A stretch of DNA of 64,000 nucleotides from positions 744,001 through 808,000 of the forward strand of contig NZ_JBHTKL010000001.1 of assembly GCF_042675915.1 (NCBI RefSeq), given 5' to 3'. Position 1 is the stretch's first letter, and each line of letters begins with the position of its first letter. Positions 49,999 to 59,487 of the stretch are shown here, one piece after another. A model generated the notes under the pieces. That model searched no databases and was not told where the DNA came from. It worked only from the letters and a program-made list of their open reading frames with translations. The position numbers were made by a program, and so were the translations under genes. This DNA is from Thalassobacillus_A hwangdonensis. GTDB taxonomy: Bacteria; Bacillota; Bacilli; Bacillales; Halobacillaceae.

Positions 49999-51615
49999 TT
50001 ATTTTAAAGCTTGCAGTTGTTTTTGCACTTTTGGATCTTCCAAATATTCATCATACGTCATTTCTGCATCCACGATTCCATTCGGAGTGAGTTCGATGAT
50101 GCGATTCGCAATCGTCTGGATGAACTGATGGTCATGCGATGCGAACAGGATCGAGCCTTTGAAACGGATTAGACCATTGTTCAATGCAGTGATCGACTCC
50201 AAATCAAGGTGGTTCGTCGGTTCATCGAGAATCAATACGTTCGCTTCACTCAGCATCATTTTAGAAAGCATACAACGAACTTTCTCACCACCGGATAACA
50301 CACTCGCTTTTTTCAAAGCTTCTTCTCCGGAGAAAAGCATTCTTCCCAGGAATCCGCGAAGGAACGTTTCTGTTTCATCCTCCGGTGAATACTGACGCAG
50401 CCATTCGACAAGCGTCTTGTCAGAGCCTTCGAAGAATTCGGAGTTATCTTTCGGGAAATAGCTCTGGGATGTAGTGACGCCCCACTTGTATTCACCTTCG
50501 TCCGGTTCGATTTCACCAGTCAGAATTCGGAATAGCGTCGTTTTGGCAATTTCATTGTCACCGACGAATGCTACCTTATCATCTTTATTCAATGTGAAAG
50601 AAACATTATCCAAAACTTTCTCGCCTTCAATGGTTTTAGAAAGACCCTTGACCGTCAGTAAGTCGTTTCCGATCTCACGCCCCGGCTTGAACGCAATGTA
50701 AGGATAACGTCTTGACGATGGCTGGATATCATCAAGCGTGATCTTATCCAACAGTTTCTTCCTTGAAGTCGCTTGTCGTGATTTAGAGGCGTTCGCACTG
50801 AATCGCGCTACGAATTCCTTCAAATCTTTGATTTTTTCTTCTTTTTTCTTGTTCTGTTCTTCTGCCATACGCTGGGCAAGCTGGCTGGATTCATACCAGA
50901 AATCATAGTTTCCTACATAAATCTGAAGCTTTCCAAAATCCAGGTCGGCAATATGCGTACACACATTGTTCAGGAAGTGACGGTCATGAGATACGACAAT
51001 CACTGTATTTTCGAAGTTGATAAGGAATTCTTCCAGCCACTGGATCGCTTTGATGTCCAAGTGGTTGGTAGGCTCATCCAAAAGCAATACGTCAGGATTT
51101 CCGAACAACGCCTGCGCAAGCAATACTTTCACTTTTTCAGAACCGGTCAGATCCTTGACATGTTTGTAGTGCAAATCTTCGCCGATACCAAGACCTTTCA
51201 ATAGACGGGCAGCTTCACCTTCCGCTTCCCATCCATTCATTTCTGCGAACTCCCCTTCAAGTTCCGCAGCTTTGATACCATCTTCATCACTGAAATCAGG
51301 CTTCATGTAGATGGCATCTTTCTCCTGCATGACTTCATAAAGACGCGTATGTCCCATGATTACCGTCTGCAATACTTCATATTCATCGTATTCGAAATGG
51401 TTCTGCTTCAAAACAGCGAGACGCTGTCCCGGTTTCATCGATACTTCTCCTACCTGAGGTTCGATTTCACCGCTGAGGATTTTCAGGAAAGTGGATTTAC
51501 CAGCACCGTTCGCACCGATCAGCCCGTAACAGTTACCGGGCGTGAATTTTATATTAACGTCTTCAAAAAGCTTCTGGTCGCCATAGCGAAGACCAACATT
51601 ATGCACATTAATCAT
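49999..51615 (-). CDS. ykpA: ABC-F family ATPase YkpA
   Basis: This 538-residue soluble protein has two ABC domains joined by the ABC-F linker (QNKKKEEKIKDLKEFVARFSANASKSRQAT). The first domain has an intact Walker A (GANGAGKST). The second reads GDNEIAKTT, in which the usual glycine before lysine is alanine, as I recall it in B. subtilis YkpA. Signatures are LTGSEKVKVLLAQAL and LSGGEKVRCMLSKMM. ABC-F proteins of this group act on ribosomes as translation factors rather than as transporters. The ATG follows GGAGG. Confidence 0.92.
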   Translation of the reverse strand: MINVHNVGLRYGDQKLFEDVNIKFTPGNCYGLIGANGAGKSTFLKILSGEIEPQVGEVSMKPGQRLAVLKQNHFEYDEYEVLQTVIMGHTRLYEVMQEKDAIYMKPDFSDEDGIKAAELEGEFAEMNGWEAEGEAARLLKGLGIGEDLHYKHVKDLTGSEKVKVLLAQALFGNPDVLLLDEPTNHLDIKAIQWLEEFLINFENTVIVVSHDRHFLNNVCTHIADLDFGKLQIYVGNYDFWYESSQLAQRMAEEQNKKKEEKIKDLKEFVARFSANASKSRQATSRKKLLDKITLDDIQPSSRRYPYIAFKPGREIGNDLLTVKGLSKTIEGEKVLDNVSFTLNKDDKVAFVGDNEIAKTTLFRILTGEIEPDEGEYKWGVTTSQSYFPKDNSEFFEGSDKTLVEWLRQYSPEDETETFLRGFLGRMLFSGEEALKKASVLSGGEKVRCMLSKMMLSEANVLILDEPTNHLDLESITALNNGLIRFKGSILFASHDHQFIQTIANRIIELTPNGIVDAEMTYDEYLEDPKVQKQLQALK

Positions 51616-51712
51616 CTAAAGTCCTCCATTTAAAAATGTTTATCAGAAAGATTATATCATTGATCGAACTGTAACGATATATATTGCGCCCATTTTATAG
51701 CAGGGTGCATAC

Positions 51713-51743
51713 AAAAAGACCACACCATGACTTGAGGTGTGAT
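51713..51743 (-). terminator. Terminator of the ydjO-like gene
   Basis: ATCACACC pairs with GGTGTGGT (51719-51726 and 51736-51743) and is followed on the minus strand by CTTTTTG. Confidence 0.85.
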
Positions 51744-51752
51744 CCTTAGGGG

Positions 51753-51962
51753 TTACTTATGATAAATGCTGTTATTGTCTACTACTTGCAGGACCTTCGT
51801 GGAGGATGTCATGTCACTGCCACATACTGGACAGCTTGGAGTTTCCTCGATCTTGAAATTATCTCTCATCCAGCAGTTACAATCTTCAGACTGACAGACC
51901 CATATTTTCGTCTCTTCTTTGACAATCTCTTCCTGGTTCTTTTTTCCGAATGCCATTCTCAA
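51753..51962 (-). CDS. ydjO: YdjO-family cold-inducible zinc-ribbon protein
   Basis: This 69-residue protein has four zinc-ligand cysteines, WVCQSEDCNCWMRDNF and SCPVCGSDM, matching the YdjO family described as cold-inducible. TTG 51962 lies five bases after GGAGG and ATG 51956 eleven bases after, so the start is unsettled. It sits directly downstream of cspD, which supports a cold-shock link. The terminator between them means expression may be partly separate. Confidence 0.82.
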   Translation of the reverse strand: MRMAFGKKNQEEIVKEETKIWVCQSEDCNCWMRDNFKIEETPSCPVCGSDMTSSTKVLQVVDNNSIYHK

Positions 51963-51992
51963 AGATACCTCCTCTGGAATTGAACTTATGTA

Positions 51993-52026
51993 AAAGAGAC
52001 TGACTTACATGAAGCCAGTCTCTCTT
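51993..52026 (-). terminator. Terminator of cspD
   Basis: AAAGAGACTG-type arms pair across 51993-52026 with one mismatch and run into a T-rich tail on the minus strand. It separates cspD from ydjO. Confidence 0.75.
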
Positions 52027-52036
52027 TCATAATTAA

Positions 52037-52237
52037 TTATAGCTTAACTACATTTGCAGCTTGTGGTCCACGGTTACCTTCAGTGATTTCGAATTCAACC
52101 GCTTGGCCTTCTTCAAGAGTCTTGAAGCCATCGCCCTGGATCGCACTGAAATGTACGAATACGTCGTCTTCGCCTTGTACTTCGATGAAACCGAAGCCTT
52201 TTTCTGCGTTAAACCATTTTACTGTACCATTTTTCAT
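52037..52237 (-). CDS. cspD: Cold-shock protein CspD
   Basis: This 66-residue OB-fold RNA/ssDNA chaperone shows RNP1 as KGFGFI and RNP2 as VFVHF. It is close to what I recall of B. subtilis CspD, including the end NRGPQAANVVKL. ATG 52237 is chosen because GGAGG lies eight bases upstream. The frame to 52252 has no site. The leader (to about 52296) is AT-rich with a TATAAT box on the minus strand. Confidence 0.95.
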   Translation of the reverse strand: MKNGTVKWFNAEKGFGFIEVQGEDDVFVHFSAIQGDGFKTLEEGQAVEFEITEGNRGPQAANVVKL

Positions 52238-52514
52238 TTGTTGGTCCTCCAATGTTTCTAAAAAATTAATATGTGTTACTTAAAAAGTAAAAAATCACAT
52301 ATTATAAAAAGTATCATAATGAATCGATGATCACTCTTTATAATAGGTGATTCCTTTTCATGTGCAGAATACTTATTTATAACAAAGATATTCGAGCCCT
52401 TGATGAGCTTAATCTAAGATTACTATGCAGTTGCCTAAAAGTCAAGTGAACGCCCTTACCACCCCCACTTCTACCATTATACGCAGCGTTTACCATTTTA
52501 TACATGGATTTTTC

Positions 52515-53063
52515 TCACTCGTTCGGGACACCGATCCGGATGACCCCGCATGCCAGACGTTTACCTGCATTACCACTCGGCTGGGATTGGAAGTCATCAG
52601 GGCTTTCATGAATGATGACAGCTTTCCCTTCGATCTGATCAAGGGTAAACCGGTTTGTGTAAAAAAGCATCTGTGCAACACCATTATTGGAGAACAAGAC
52701 GGGAAAATCCCCTGCATGGTTTCCATGAGGCTGATCGTCAGGATTCCAATGGCCACCGGCTGCTTGAAAAGGATCGTTTTCATCCCCGATATCACATGCT
52801 CCATTCTCATGGATATGGAAGCCGTGTGGTCCTACCTGACTTTTGCCATTCGTTGCAGGCTGAAATGCAGGAAGTCCTTCTACTTGTACGAATACTTGCA
52901 CACCATTCGGTAATTCATAGAAATAAACGATCCCCTTCAGGTCAGGAGCCAACGGACCACCTTCAACAACTGCATATGCCTGGCGAAACGGCTGTTGACG
53001 GACATAAGAATATGGATATGGAGATGGATAATAATAGGAATAAGGGTTGTAAGTATAATACAT
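52515..53063 (-). CDS. sodC: Cu/Zn superoxide dismutase, no signal peptide
   Basis: This 182-residue protein has a complete SodC domain: copper ligands in GFHIHENG and VIIHESPDD, zinc ligands in GGHWNPDDQPHGNHAGD, the two disulfide cysteines (ENGACD and LACGVI) and the catalytic arginine in GNAGKRLACG. Unlike secreted SodC/YojM it has no signal peptide or lipobox. It starts instead with a tyrosine/proline-rich stretch (YYTYNPYSYYYPSPYPYSY) of the sort seen in spore-coat proteins. The ATG follows AAAGGAGGAG. No gene or RNA was recognised in the 262 bases between it and cspD. Confidence 0.9.
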   Translation of the reverse strand: MYYTYNPYSYYYPSPYPYSYVRQQPFRQAYAVVEGGPLAPDLKGIVYFYELPNGVQVFVQVEGLPAFQPATNGKSQVGPHGFHIHENGACDIGDENDPFQAAGGHWNPDDQPHGNHAGDFPVLFSNNGVAQMLFYTNRFTLDQIEGKAVIIHESPDDFQSQPSGNAGKRLACGVIRIGVPNE

Positions 53064-53214
53064 GAAACCGAACTCCTCCTTTCTATTCCAACTTATGCGC
53101 TCGTGTGCTTCGCTATGTCACAAAGTTGTAATGTCCGTGAAGATTTACATTTCTTCTACGGGTGTGCTACACTCCGAATGTATTGAGCTTTGACAACAAA
53201 GGAGAGATACAGAA

Positions 53215-53940
53215 ATGAATAAAAAACTAATGACGCTGGTCTTCGGACTACTTCTTCTTGTCGGTTTGACAGCCTGTGGTGGTAATGGAGAAGAAGCGAA
53301 AAAAGATAACAAGAAAAACAATGGTCCCGCTGCCGTCGTCAACGGTGAAGAAATTCCAAGAAAGGAATTCGAGAAGAATTATGACATGGCCAAGTCCCAA
53401 TATGAACAAATGGGAATGGATCTCAAAGGAAAAGAGAAACAAATCAAGAAGTCCGTAGTGGATCAAATGATCGATTCCGAGCTGCTTGTCCAGTATGCGA
53501 AAGATTCCGGAATCAAAGTTGATGATAATAAAGTGGATGAAGAATACAAGAAGTTCACCGATCAGTTTGAAAAAGAAGAACAGATGGACAAGTTTCTAAA
53601 GCAGAACAACCTGAAAAAGGACGAACTGAAACCACTATTGAAAGAAAGCCTGATGGTTCAGAAATATATCGATGAAAACACAGAAGAACCTAAAGTATCA
53701 GAAGAAGAATTGAAAAAACAGTACGATCAATATGTAGAACAGCAAAAACAGATGCAGAAACAAGCAGAGAAAAAGGCTGAAGAAAGTGGCCAGGAAGGTC
53801 AACAGCAACAGGAAATTCCTGAATATGAAGAAATGAAAGATTCTTTGAAACAACAGATGGTTCAGTCTAAAAAAGATGAGCAAGTCCAAAAACTTGTTCA
53901 GGAGCTTCGTGATGACAGTGAGATCGAAGTGAATGTATAA
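53215..53940 (+). CDS. SurA-N domain lipoprotein without PPIase domain
   Basis: This 241-residue lipoprotein has its lipobox at LTAC (C21) and a chaperone domain like SurA/PrsA N-termini (AAVVNGEEIPRKEFEKNYDMAKSQYEQMG, DQMIDSELLVQYAKDSGIKVDD). No parvulin PPIase domain follows. In its place there is a long charged helix rich in Gln, Lys and Glu (residues 155-205). It probably acts as an extracellular folding chaperone. An AAAGGAGAG site precedes the ATG. Confidence 0.83.
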   Translation: MNKKLMTLVFGLLLLVGLTACGGNGEEAKKDNKKNNGPAAVVNGEEIPRKEFEKNYDMAKSQYEQMGMDLKGKEKQIKKSVVDQMIDSELLVQYAKDSGIKVDDNKVDEEYKKFTDQFEKEEQMDKFLKQNNLKKDELKPLLKESLMVQKYIDENTEEPKVSEEELKKQYDQYVEQQKQMQKQAEKKAEESGQEGQQQQEIPEYEEMKDSLKQQMVQSKKDEQVQKLVQELRDDSEIEVNV

Positions 53941-53960
53941 TAGCTCTTTATGCAGCGAAA

Positions 53961-53994
53961 ACCCGAACAATTCTAATGAATTGTTCGGGTTTTC
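53961..53994. terminator. Bidirectional terminator between the SurA-N gene and dynA
   Basis: Thirteen-base perfect arms (53961-53973 and 53978-53990) around TAAT are followed by T4 on the plus strand and T4 on the minus strand. Confidence 0.9.
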
Positions 53995-54002
53995 TGTTTA
54001 AG

Positions 54003-57000
54003 TCATTTGTCAGTCCGATACCCGCTGTTCACTGAAGCAACTATTTCTTTAAGCTGATGCTGGATCGTTTTCCATTCATCGATATCAGTTATACTTTCCA
54101 ATTGGTTCAACAACGTATCGTAATAGTCATCTACATCAACTGTCCACTTTTCTTTTATTTGTGGTACGTGGGTAATCCATTCTTCGTGATGGAGATCGGA
54201 AAGCGTATGATGAGCCGCTTCCAGTTGATTTTTCAGTAGTGGGTCCACCACTTGCTTGTACTCTTCCTTCATTGCTTCCCTGTCACTACCTTCAAAGAAC
54301 CGTTTCGTATTCTTGAAATGATTCAGTACCTTTTGTTCAGCTTGCTTCTCTAATGAAAACCTCTGTTTATCAAGCTCCAGATCAAGAGCAATGGCGTCAA
54401 TGTGGTCCATTTCGAAAGAGTCATCTACCTGCTTCAATTGGCGGAGCACCTCTTTTTGCAATTGGTCCAGAGTTTCATTGAAGAAGGATTGCATTCTGAG
54501 CAGCACAGCGCGAAGCTCCTGGTTCAGTTCATCATTCAATTCTTTCATCAAACCTGCTGAAGCACTTTCCAGCTGTTCTTTACCAGCTTTACCGTTCTCA
54601 TTGATTGTTGCTGGATTGATGTGTTGTTTGAAAAAGTCATTGAAATTCAACAGCATCCTCTGGTGGATATAAAACACTTGTTTTTCCAACTTTTGCTGCA
54701 CATTCTTTTCGTACTTTGCCTCATTGACTGCATCGATATGCTTTCGCATCGTTTGTTTGTTCTCTTTGTAAAGCGTAAGCTTCTCAGCTCGAGCACCTTC
54801 ATCCAGTTCAGCATCGGCAATAAAGTTTTCAAGTAAAGCATCCACCCGGTTGATGTCATGGGTGATCGAAGCGATCAGAACTTCAGAAAGTTCATTGTCA
54901 ATGAAGTTATAGAACTCCTCTTCGAATTTTTCCATCTCCGAAATTCGGACATGTTGCCCGTCTACCCTCGCTTTCAATGCCTCCAGGCTGGAAACTGGAT
55001 AGATGCGCGGGTTCCTGATATCAAAAGCAAGCAATTGATCTCTAATATAGTTCTGTACCTGATTCAGTTCTTCGTCTGATTGTGCGAGATCCGCTGCATT
55101 GATGAGGAAGAACATCTTATCAAGGCTGAACACATCTTTTACCCTACCGAGCTGTCGAAGGAAACTCTGGTCTGCTTTGGAAAATGGATGATTGTAATAG
55201 GTAATGAAAAGAATTGCATCTGCATTCTTTATATATTCAAACGAAACATCCGTATGGCGCGCATTCACAGAATCTGCACCCGGTGTGTCCACGAGCGTGA
55301 TCCCTTTTCTCGTAATAGGACAATCATAATGCACCTTCATCGACTCGACGAAACAGGAACGTTTCTCCTCTGCTACATAAGAGGCGAACATCTCGAATGG
55401 GATCTGTGTTTCGCTTCCGAGATATCCTTTAGCTTCTTCGTACCCCGCTATTACCGCTTCAACAAAAGCAACCTGTTTGTGTGGAAGCTGCTGTTTGTTT
55501 TCTTGAGACATTCCCATCAGTTTATCAATCAATGTTACTGTATCATTTACATTCCAATCAAAGGTTGCGATGATATCAGTGAAATCATCAATCAATTGCT
55601 GTTCTGATTTGAACTGGACCGTCACGGTTCCATGTGAATTCTCCTCATCTACAGGTGCGATCTGATTGATTGCTGCTGTAGTCGGATTCGGTGAAACCGG
55701 CAGGAGGCGATCCCCCATCACTGCATTTGCAAAAGAAGATTTCCCCGCACTGAAGGCTCCAAATAAAGCTACAGTATACGTGCGATTTTCCAGACGGTTC
55801 TTTTTCATCTCCAATTGTGCCAACAGCGAACGGAATGCGTCCGATTCGTCAAGCAGCTGATGGATACGGTCGATATGCTGGACCATTTCTTCTGGGTTGG
55901 TTCCCGCTTCCCCTGTCTGGTGTGTAGTTTCTCTACTTTGTACTTCGGATATTGCTTCATCCGTGCTGTTGTGTACTTCAGTGATAAGACCGGAGTCCAC
56001 GCTCTCGTTCCTCTCCTCAAGCGCACGCATGGATGATTTCATAACATCCACATGTACCTTCAGTGTCAGGGCCTCCCAAAGCAGCAATCTGTATGTTTCT
56101 ATTTCCTCTTCTTTGCGATCGATGGCTTCTTTGATTTCCTGATGTTGTTCAAAGTCCTTTGTAATTTTCGAGTGACTTTGTGATTGTGCAGAAGCAATCG
56201 CTTCCAATTCAGCTTTGATTTCCTCCCACAACCCTAGGACATGCGATTTATAGGATTGCTTTATATCCTGAGCCAACTTCTCCGTATAGACGAGTACATA
56301 TTGTCCTGTCATTCCTGCGCCTGATTCCACCAGCTGCTCCAAACGTTCTGAAGGATAGTCTACATCCAACGATTGTATTTTCTTCGTAATCGTCTCACTC
56401 TCGACAGGATATGCTTCCAGCAATTCGAGCATCCGATCTCTTAGTGGCCATTTCAAATTCTTTTCGACTACTTCCATCAGATGATCATAGAATGTCTGCT
56501 TCCTCAATCTTCTTTCTTCTTCCGTCTTCTTTTTTGAAAGAAGGAGACCAACTTTGAAACCTGGCTGTTGCGATTGAAGAAAGTGCTCTGCATCATCCCT
56601 GAGTTTTGACGGCATCAGATATGCGTTCTTGAATAGACTAAGCACGCGGTCTTCGAATTTATCCCTTGCATTTGAACTGTAATCTTCCCAGTAGGCAAGT
56701 GCTTGTTCCGCCTCATCGACGTTGGAGCTGGTATCAAAGCTGTATGCACTCATGCGGCTTTCAAGCTCGGATATTTCGTTCTGTTTTTCTACTGTATAGT
56801 GATCGACCGCTTCAGCTAACACCATTTGAGCACGTTGGAAAATGCTTTGCTTTCGTACATCTTCTGACTGATGAAACCGTTTCTTCAAATAGGATTGCAG
56901 CTGATCGAATTCATTACCCGATACTTGTTTATTCATCAAAGAAGTATAGAAAATATCTTCTGGATGAATATTCCACGTTTCCAAAGCCTGCATAATGCTT

Positions 57001-57659
57001 GATTTAAAGCCATCAAACGACAGTTCCTGGTCCTGGTGCTTATCGATCTGATTAATGATGATCGTAAATGGAATTCCTTTGTTCTGCATTTCCTGCAGGA
57101 ACGTCAGGTTCACTTCCGACTGGACATGATTGTAATCCATCACATAAAACAGATGGTCCATCACATGTAACGATGACTCCGTGATGATCCGATCGGCATC
57201 ATTTGTCGAGTCTACTCCAGGTGTATCAAGCAGGATAACATTATCTGGAAGTTCCGTTGCAGGCTGGCTGATATCCATCGATAATATATCTTCTCCATCT
57301 TTACATAGCCTTTTTATCGTGTCTGTATCCCATTCCCCTTCATAATGGACGGTAGATCGATTCCTGTGATAGACCCTTATAAAGGGTTCCCCTGCATGCA
57401 GCCTCACCACATTGGCGCTTGTCGGGATCGGACTGGATGGGAGAATTTCCTGTTTCAAGAGACGATTGATCATCGTCGATTTACCTGCTGAAAAATGGCC
57501 GGCAAAGCCGATCATGACTTGCTGCTTTTCCCATTTATCGATCAAGTCGAGCACCTTATCGGCTAGTGAATATTGATTATCTTTATAAAATTGTTGAAGA
57601 AGATTCTCCAACCCTCGTTTCAATTCTTCTGTTCGCAAATCTTTTATGAGTGAATCCAT
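54003..57659 (-). CDS. dynA: Double dynamin-like GTPase DynA (YpbR)
   Basis: This 1218-residue protein is an in-line fusion of two bacterial dynamins, the layout of B. subtilis DynA, which tethers and fuses membranes under stress. The first GTPase shows GHFSAGKST (residues 54-62), LDTPGVDST and IINQIDKH. The second shows GAFSAGKSS (about 633), VDTPGADS and INAADLAQ. Both are followed by long helical stalks. ATG 57659 is chosen because AGGAG lies eight bases upstream. The frame to 57722 has no site. It is the last gene after three hydrolase-type genes. Confidence 0.93.
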   Translation of the reverse strand: MDSLIKDLRTEELKRGLENLLQQFYKDNQYSLADKVLDLIDKWEKQQVMIGFAGHFSAGKSTMINRLLKQEILPSSPIPTSANVVRLHAGEPFIRVYHRNRSTVHYEGEWDTDTIKRLCKDGEDILSMDISQPATELPDNVILLDTPGVDSTNDADRIITESSLHVMDHLFYVMDYNHVQSEVNLTFLQEMQNKGIPFTIIINQIDKHQDQELSFDGFKSSIMQALETWNIHPEDIFYTSLMNKQVSGNEFDQLQSYLKKRFHQSEDVRKQSIFQRAQMVLAEAVDHYTVEKQNEISELESRMSAYSFDTSSNVDEAEQALAYWEDYSSNARDKFEDRVLSLFKNAYLMPSKLRDDAEHFLQSQQPGFKVGLLLSKKKTEEERRLRKQTFYDHLMEVVEKNLKWPLRDRMLELLEAYPVESETITKKIQSLDVDYPSERLEQLVESGAGMTGQYVLVYTEKLAQDIKQSYKSHVLGLWEEIKAELEAIASAQSQSHSKITKDFEQHQEIKEAIDRKEEEIETYRLLLWEALTLKVHVDVMKSSMRALEERNESVDSGLITEVHNSTDEAISEVQSRETTHQTGEAGTNPEEMVQHIDRIHQLLDESDAFRSLLAQLEMKKNRLENRTYTVALFGAFSAGKSSFANAVMGDRLLPVSPNPTTAAINQIAPVDEENSHGTVTVQFKSEQQLIDDFTDIIATFDWNVNDTVTLIDKLMGMSQENKQQLPHKQVAFVEAVIAGYEEAKGYLGSETQIPFEMFASYVAEEKRSCFVESMKVHYDCPITRKGITLVDTPGADSVNARHTDVSFEYIKNADAILFITYYNHPFSKADQSFLRQLGRVKDVFSLDKMFFLINAADLAQSDEELNQVQNYIRDQLLAFDIRNPRIYPVSSLEALKARVDGQHVRISEMEKFEEEFYNFIDNELSEVLIASITHDINRVDALLENFIADAELDEGARAEKLTLYKENKQTMRKHIDAVNEAKYEKNVQQKLEKQVFYIHQRMLLNFNDFFKQHINPATINENGKAGKEQLESASAGLMKELNDELNQELRAVLLRMQSFFNETLDQLQKEVLRQLKQVDDSFEMDHIDAIALDLELDKQRFSLEKQAEQKVLNHFKNTKRFFEGSDREAMKEEYKQVVDPLLKNQLEAAHHTLSDLHHEEWITHVPQIKEKWTVDVDDYYDTLLNQLESITDIDEWKTIQHQLKEIVASVNSGYRTDK

Positions 57660-57740
57660 GACTGCGGCTCCTTTTGTATCTGAATCATTCTTATTGTAAG
57701 CAATCTGAATCGTTTTGACCATCCTTTTTATGGGTCAGGT

Positions 57741-58580
57741 TCAATCATCGAGCCATTCATTGATGATTCTTAGTGCTCGCTCATCGTGAAGGATATGGTT
57801 GTGATCTGTTCCATCAATAATATGGAATGGCTGATCGCACCTTTCTTCATACCAGTCTTTCAACTTTTCCGGATGTGTCACTTCATCATCAGAACCTATC
57901 AGTGTAACCATCGGCACGGATACTTGTGAAAAGTGATCCTTCGATGGCAGTTCCTTCATGAAACGCGATGCCAGCAGACGAAAGCTCAGTTTCAGCTTGC
58001 CATCGCCCTCAAATTCATCCGGAATGGTCGCGACAGACGCTTTCGGAGCAAGATTTAAATTCATTCTGTAAAGTGTAGTCAGCACGAATACTCGTTTCGT
58101 ATCAATATCATAGTCGACGTCGGTTTCAGGTTTATCCTGTTTGGTGGAATCTCTCTTATAAACAGGTAAAGCTGGATGGAAAAATGGCGAAATGAAGAGG
58201 TATCCATCCACTAAATTCGGTTTACCAATCAGTCGAAGGATATTTCCACACCCCATAGAATGACCTGCCAGTACTATTTTTTGATAGCCTTTCTTACGCA
58301 GGAAATGGATGAAGTCCAGAATATCTTCATCAAATTGACCCATATGATCAATATCTCCTCGACCGGATGACGCTTTATCGTATCCCCTTAACACTGGGAA
58401 TAAGACATCCCACCCGGAGGCAATATTGGCCCCGAATTGTTCGTGATGATGTAGCTCTGCCGTTATTCCATGGATCATGATGATTGCTTTCACATTATTG
58501 TCTGATGATGAGAGATTGAAATAGCGATTTTCATGAAGGTCTCTGCATATGAAAGATTTGGATGTTAGGTCCATCTTCAT
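57741..58580 (-). CDS. Alpha/beta hydrolase (lysophospholipase/carboxylesterase-like)
   Basis: This 279-residue cytoplasmic hydrolase has the nucleophile elbow GHSMGCG (about residue 110), the oxyanion segment MIHGITAEL, the aspartate in LIGSDDEVTHPEKL, and the histidine in GTDHNHILHDER. It resembles monoglyceride-lipase and thermostable carboxylesterase types. The start overlaps the ykqA stop by four bases (ATGA), so they are translationally coupled. Confidence 0.85.
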   Translation of the reverse strand: MKMDLTSKSFICRDLHENRYFNLSSSDNNVKAIIMIHGITAELHHHEQFGANIASGWDVLFPVLRGYDKASSGRGDIDHMGQFDEDILDFIHFLRKKGYQKIVLAGHSMGCGNILRLIGKPNLVDGYLFISPFFHPALPVYKRDSTKQDKPETDVDYDIDTKRVFVLTTLYRMNLNLAPKASVATIPDEFEGDGKLKLSFRLLASRFMKELPSKDHFSQVSVPMVTLIGSDDEVTHPEKLKDWYEERCDQPFHIIDGTDHNHILHDERALRIINEWLDD

Positions 58581-59485
58581 TTGTCCTCTCCTGTCTGCTC
58601 TCGATTGGCCTGACTGAGATATTTTTCAAACCCTTCTACCTTGAACGTTTCTGTAAACCTCTTTTCCAGCATCGTTATATACGCTTCAGAAAGGTGAGGA
58701 AGCCCTCCACGGTGGATTTCCCTTGCGTAATGCAAAGGTGGAGCTTTATCCGGTTGTTTATCCTTCACGTAGAAAGTAAGTACATTCGGGAGAACACCAT
58801 CTGAATGCGCTACACTGACCACCGTTGGACGGTAGCTGTCCGTGTGTACACCTTCCCGTTGGAAAAGGTAATCGATTGCGCCCATGGGTACTTTGTATAA
58901 GATTCCTTCTACTTCACTTCCCTCAGCTTCGATGATGTCCGCCCTTCCCCCATCGTGGACATGGAACGAAAATTGCAAGCCGTACCCTTTTAATACTCCT
59001 CTACCCACTTTTTCCTGAAAATATCCTTCTACTCCGGCCAGCCGGAAGCGTTCATCATCCATACATGACCCGTACGCAAAATAATAGAGGTCATCTTCGA
59101 GTAACAATTGATGAAGCCGCCAGTCGCCATGCTCGATTTCTTTGCCTGCCAATTCATCGTTTCTGCTTGAAAGATAGTAGACGAATGCTTCTTTCTCCCC
59201 TGTTTCTGTATGTATTGTCCGTATTTCCCTGTCATAAAGGTTCGATTCACCACCGACAACAAACCCTTCAAGTTCATCGACTTTTTTCAGGATTTCTTCA
59301 TTAATTCCATACAATTCTCCATAAACGACAGCCTCTTCATCTTTCAGGACGGGGTAATAACTCGGACTGGTATAGAGTCTCCCTTTCGTCCAGGCCTGTT
59401 CTGTGATCAATTCAGCTTCATCAAGATAGAAATGATTCGCTTCTTGATTTCTTAATGTTCCGTATACAAATAGTAAATCCGTCAT
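58577..59485 (-). CDS. ykqA: Two-domain gamma-glutamylcyclotransferase-like protein (YkqA)
   Basis: This 302-residue protein contains two GGCT-like barrels. The first begins LLFVYGTLRNQEANH (residues 4-18) and continues to a VDELEGF motif. The second begins YYFAYGSCMDDERFR (about 135) and ends near TFYVKDKQP. It matches B. subtilis YkqA. Proteins of this fold release 5-oxoproline from gamma-glutamyl compounds, but the activity of this branch is not established. ATG 59485 is chosen because AAGGAGAAGG lies upstream. Confidence 0.82.
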   Translation of the reverse strand: MTDLLFVYGTLRNQEANHFYLDEAELITEQAWTKGRLYTSPSYYPVLKDEEAVVYGELYGINEEILKKVDELEGFVVGGESNLYDREIRTIHTETGEKEAFVYYLSSRNDELAGKEIEHGDWRLHQLLLEDDLYYFAYGSCMDDERFRLAGVEGYFQEKVGRGVLKGYGLQFSFHVHDGGRADIIEAEGSEVEGILYKVPMGAIDYLFQREGVHTDSYRPTVVSVAHSDGVLPNVLTFYVKDKQPDKAPPLHYAREIHRGGLPHLSEAYITMLEKRFTETFKVEGFEKYLSQANREQTGEDK

Positions 59486-59487
59486 TG

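Noticed and set aside
52425..52913. A 162-codon plus-strand frame opposite sodC
   Set aside because: The minus-strand frame encodes an intact Cu/Zn SOD, so the plus frame is its shadow.
55080..55607. A 175-codon plus-strand frame opposite dynA
   Set aside because: It lies antisense to the conserved second GTPase domain, has no start signal and has no recognisable protein features.
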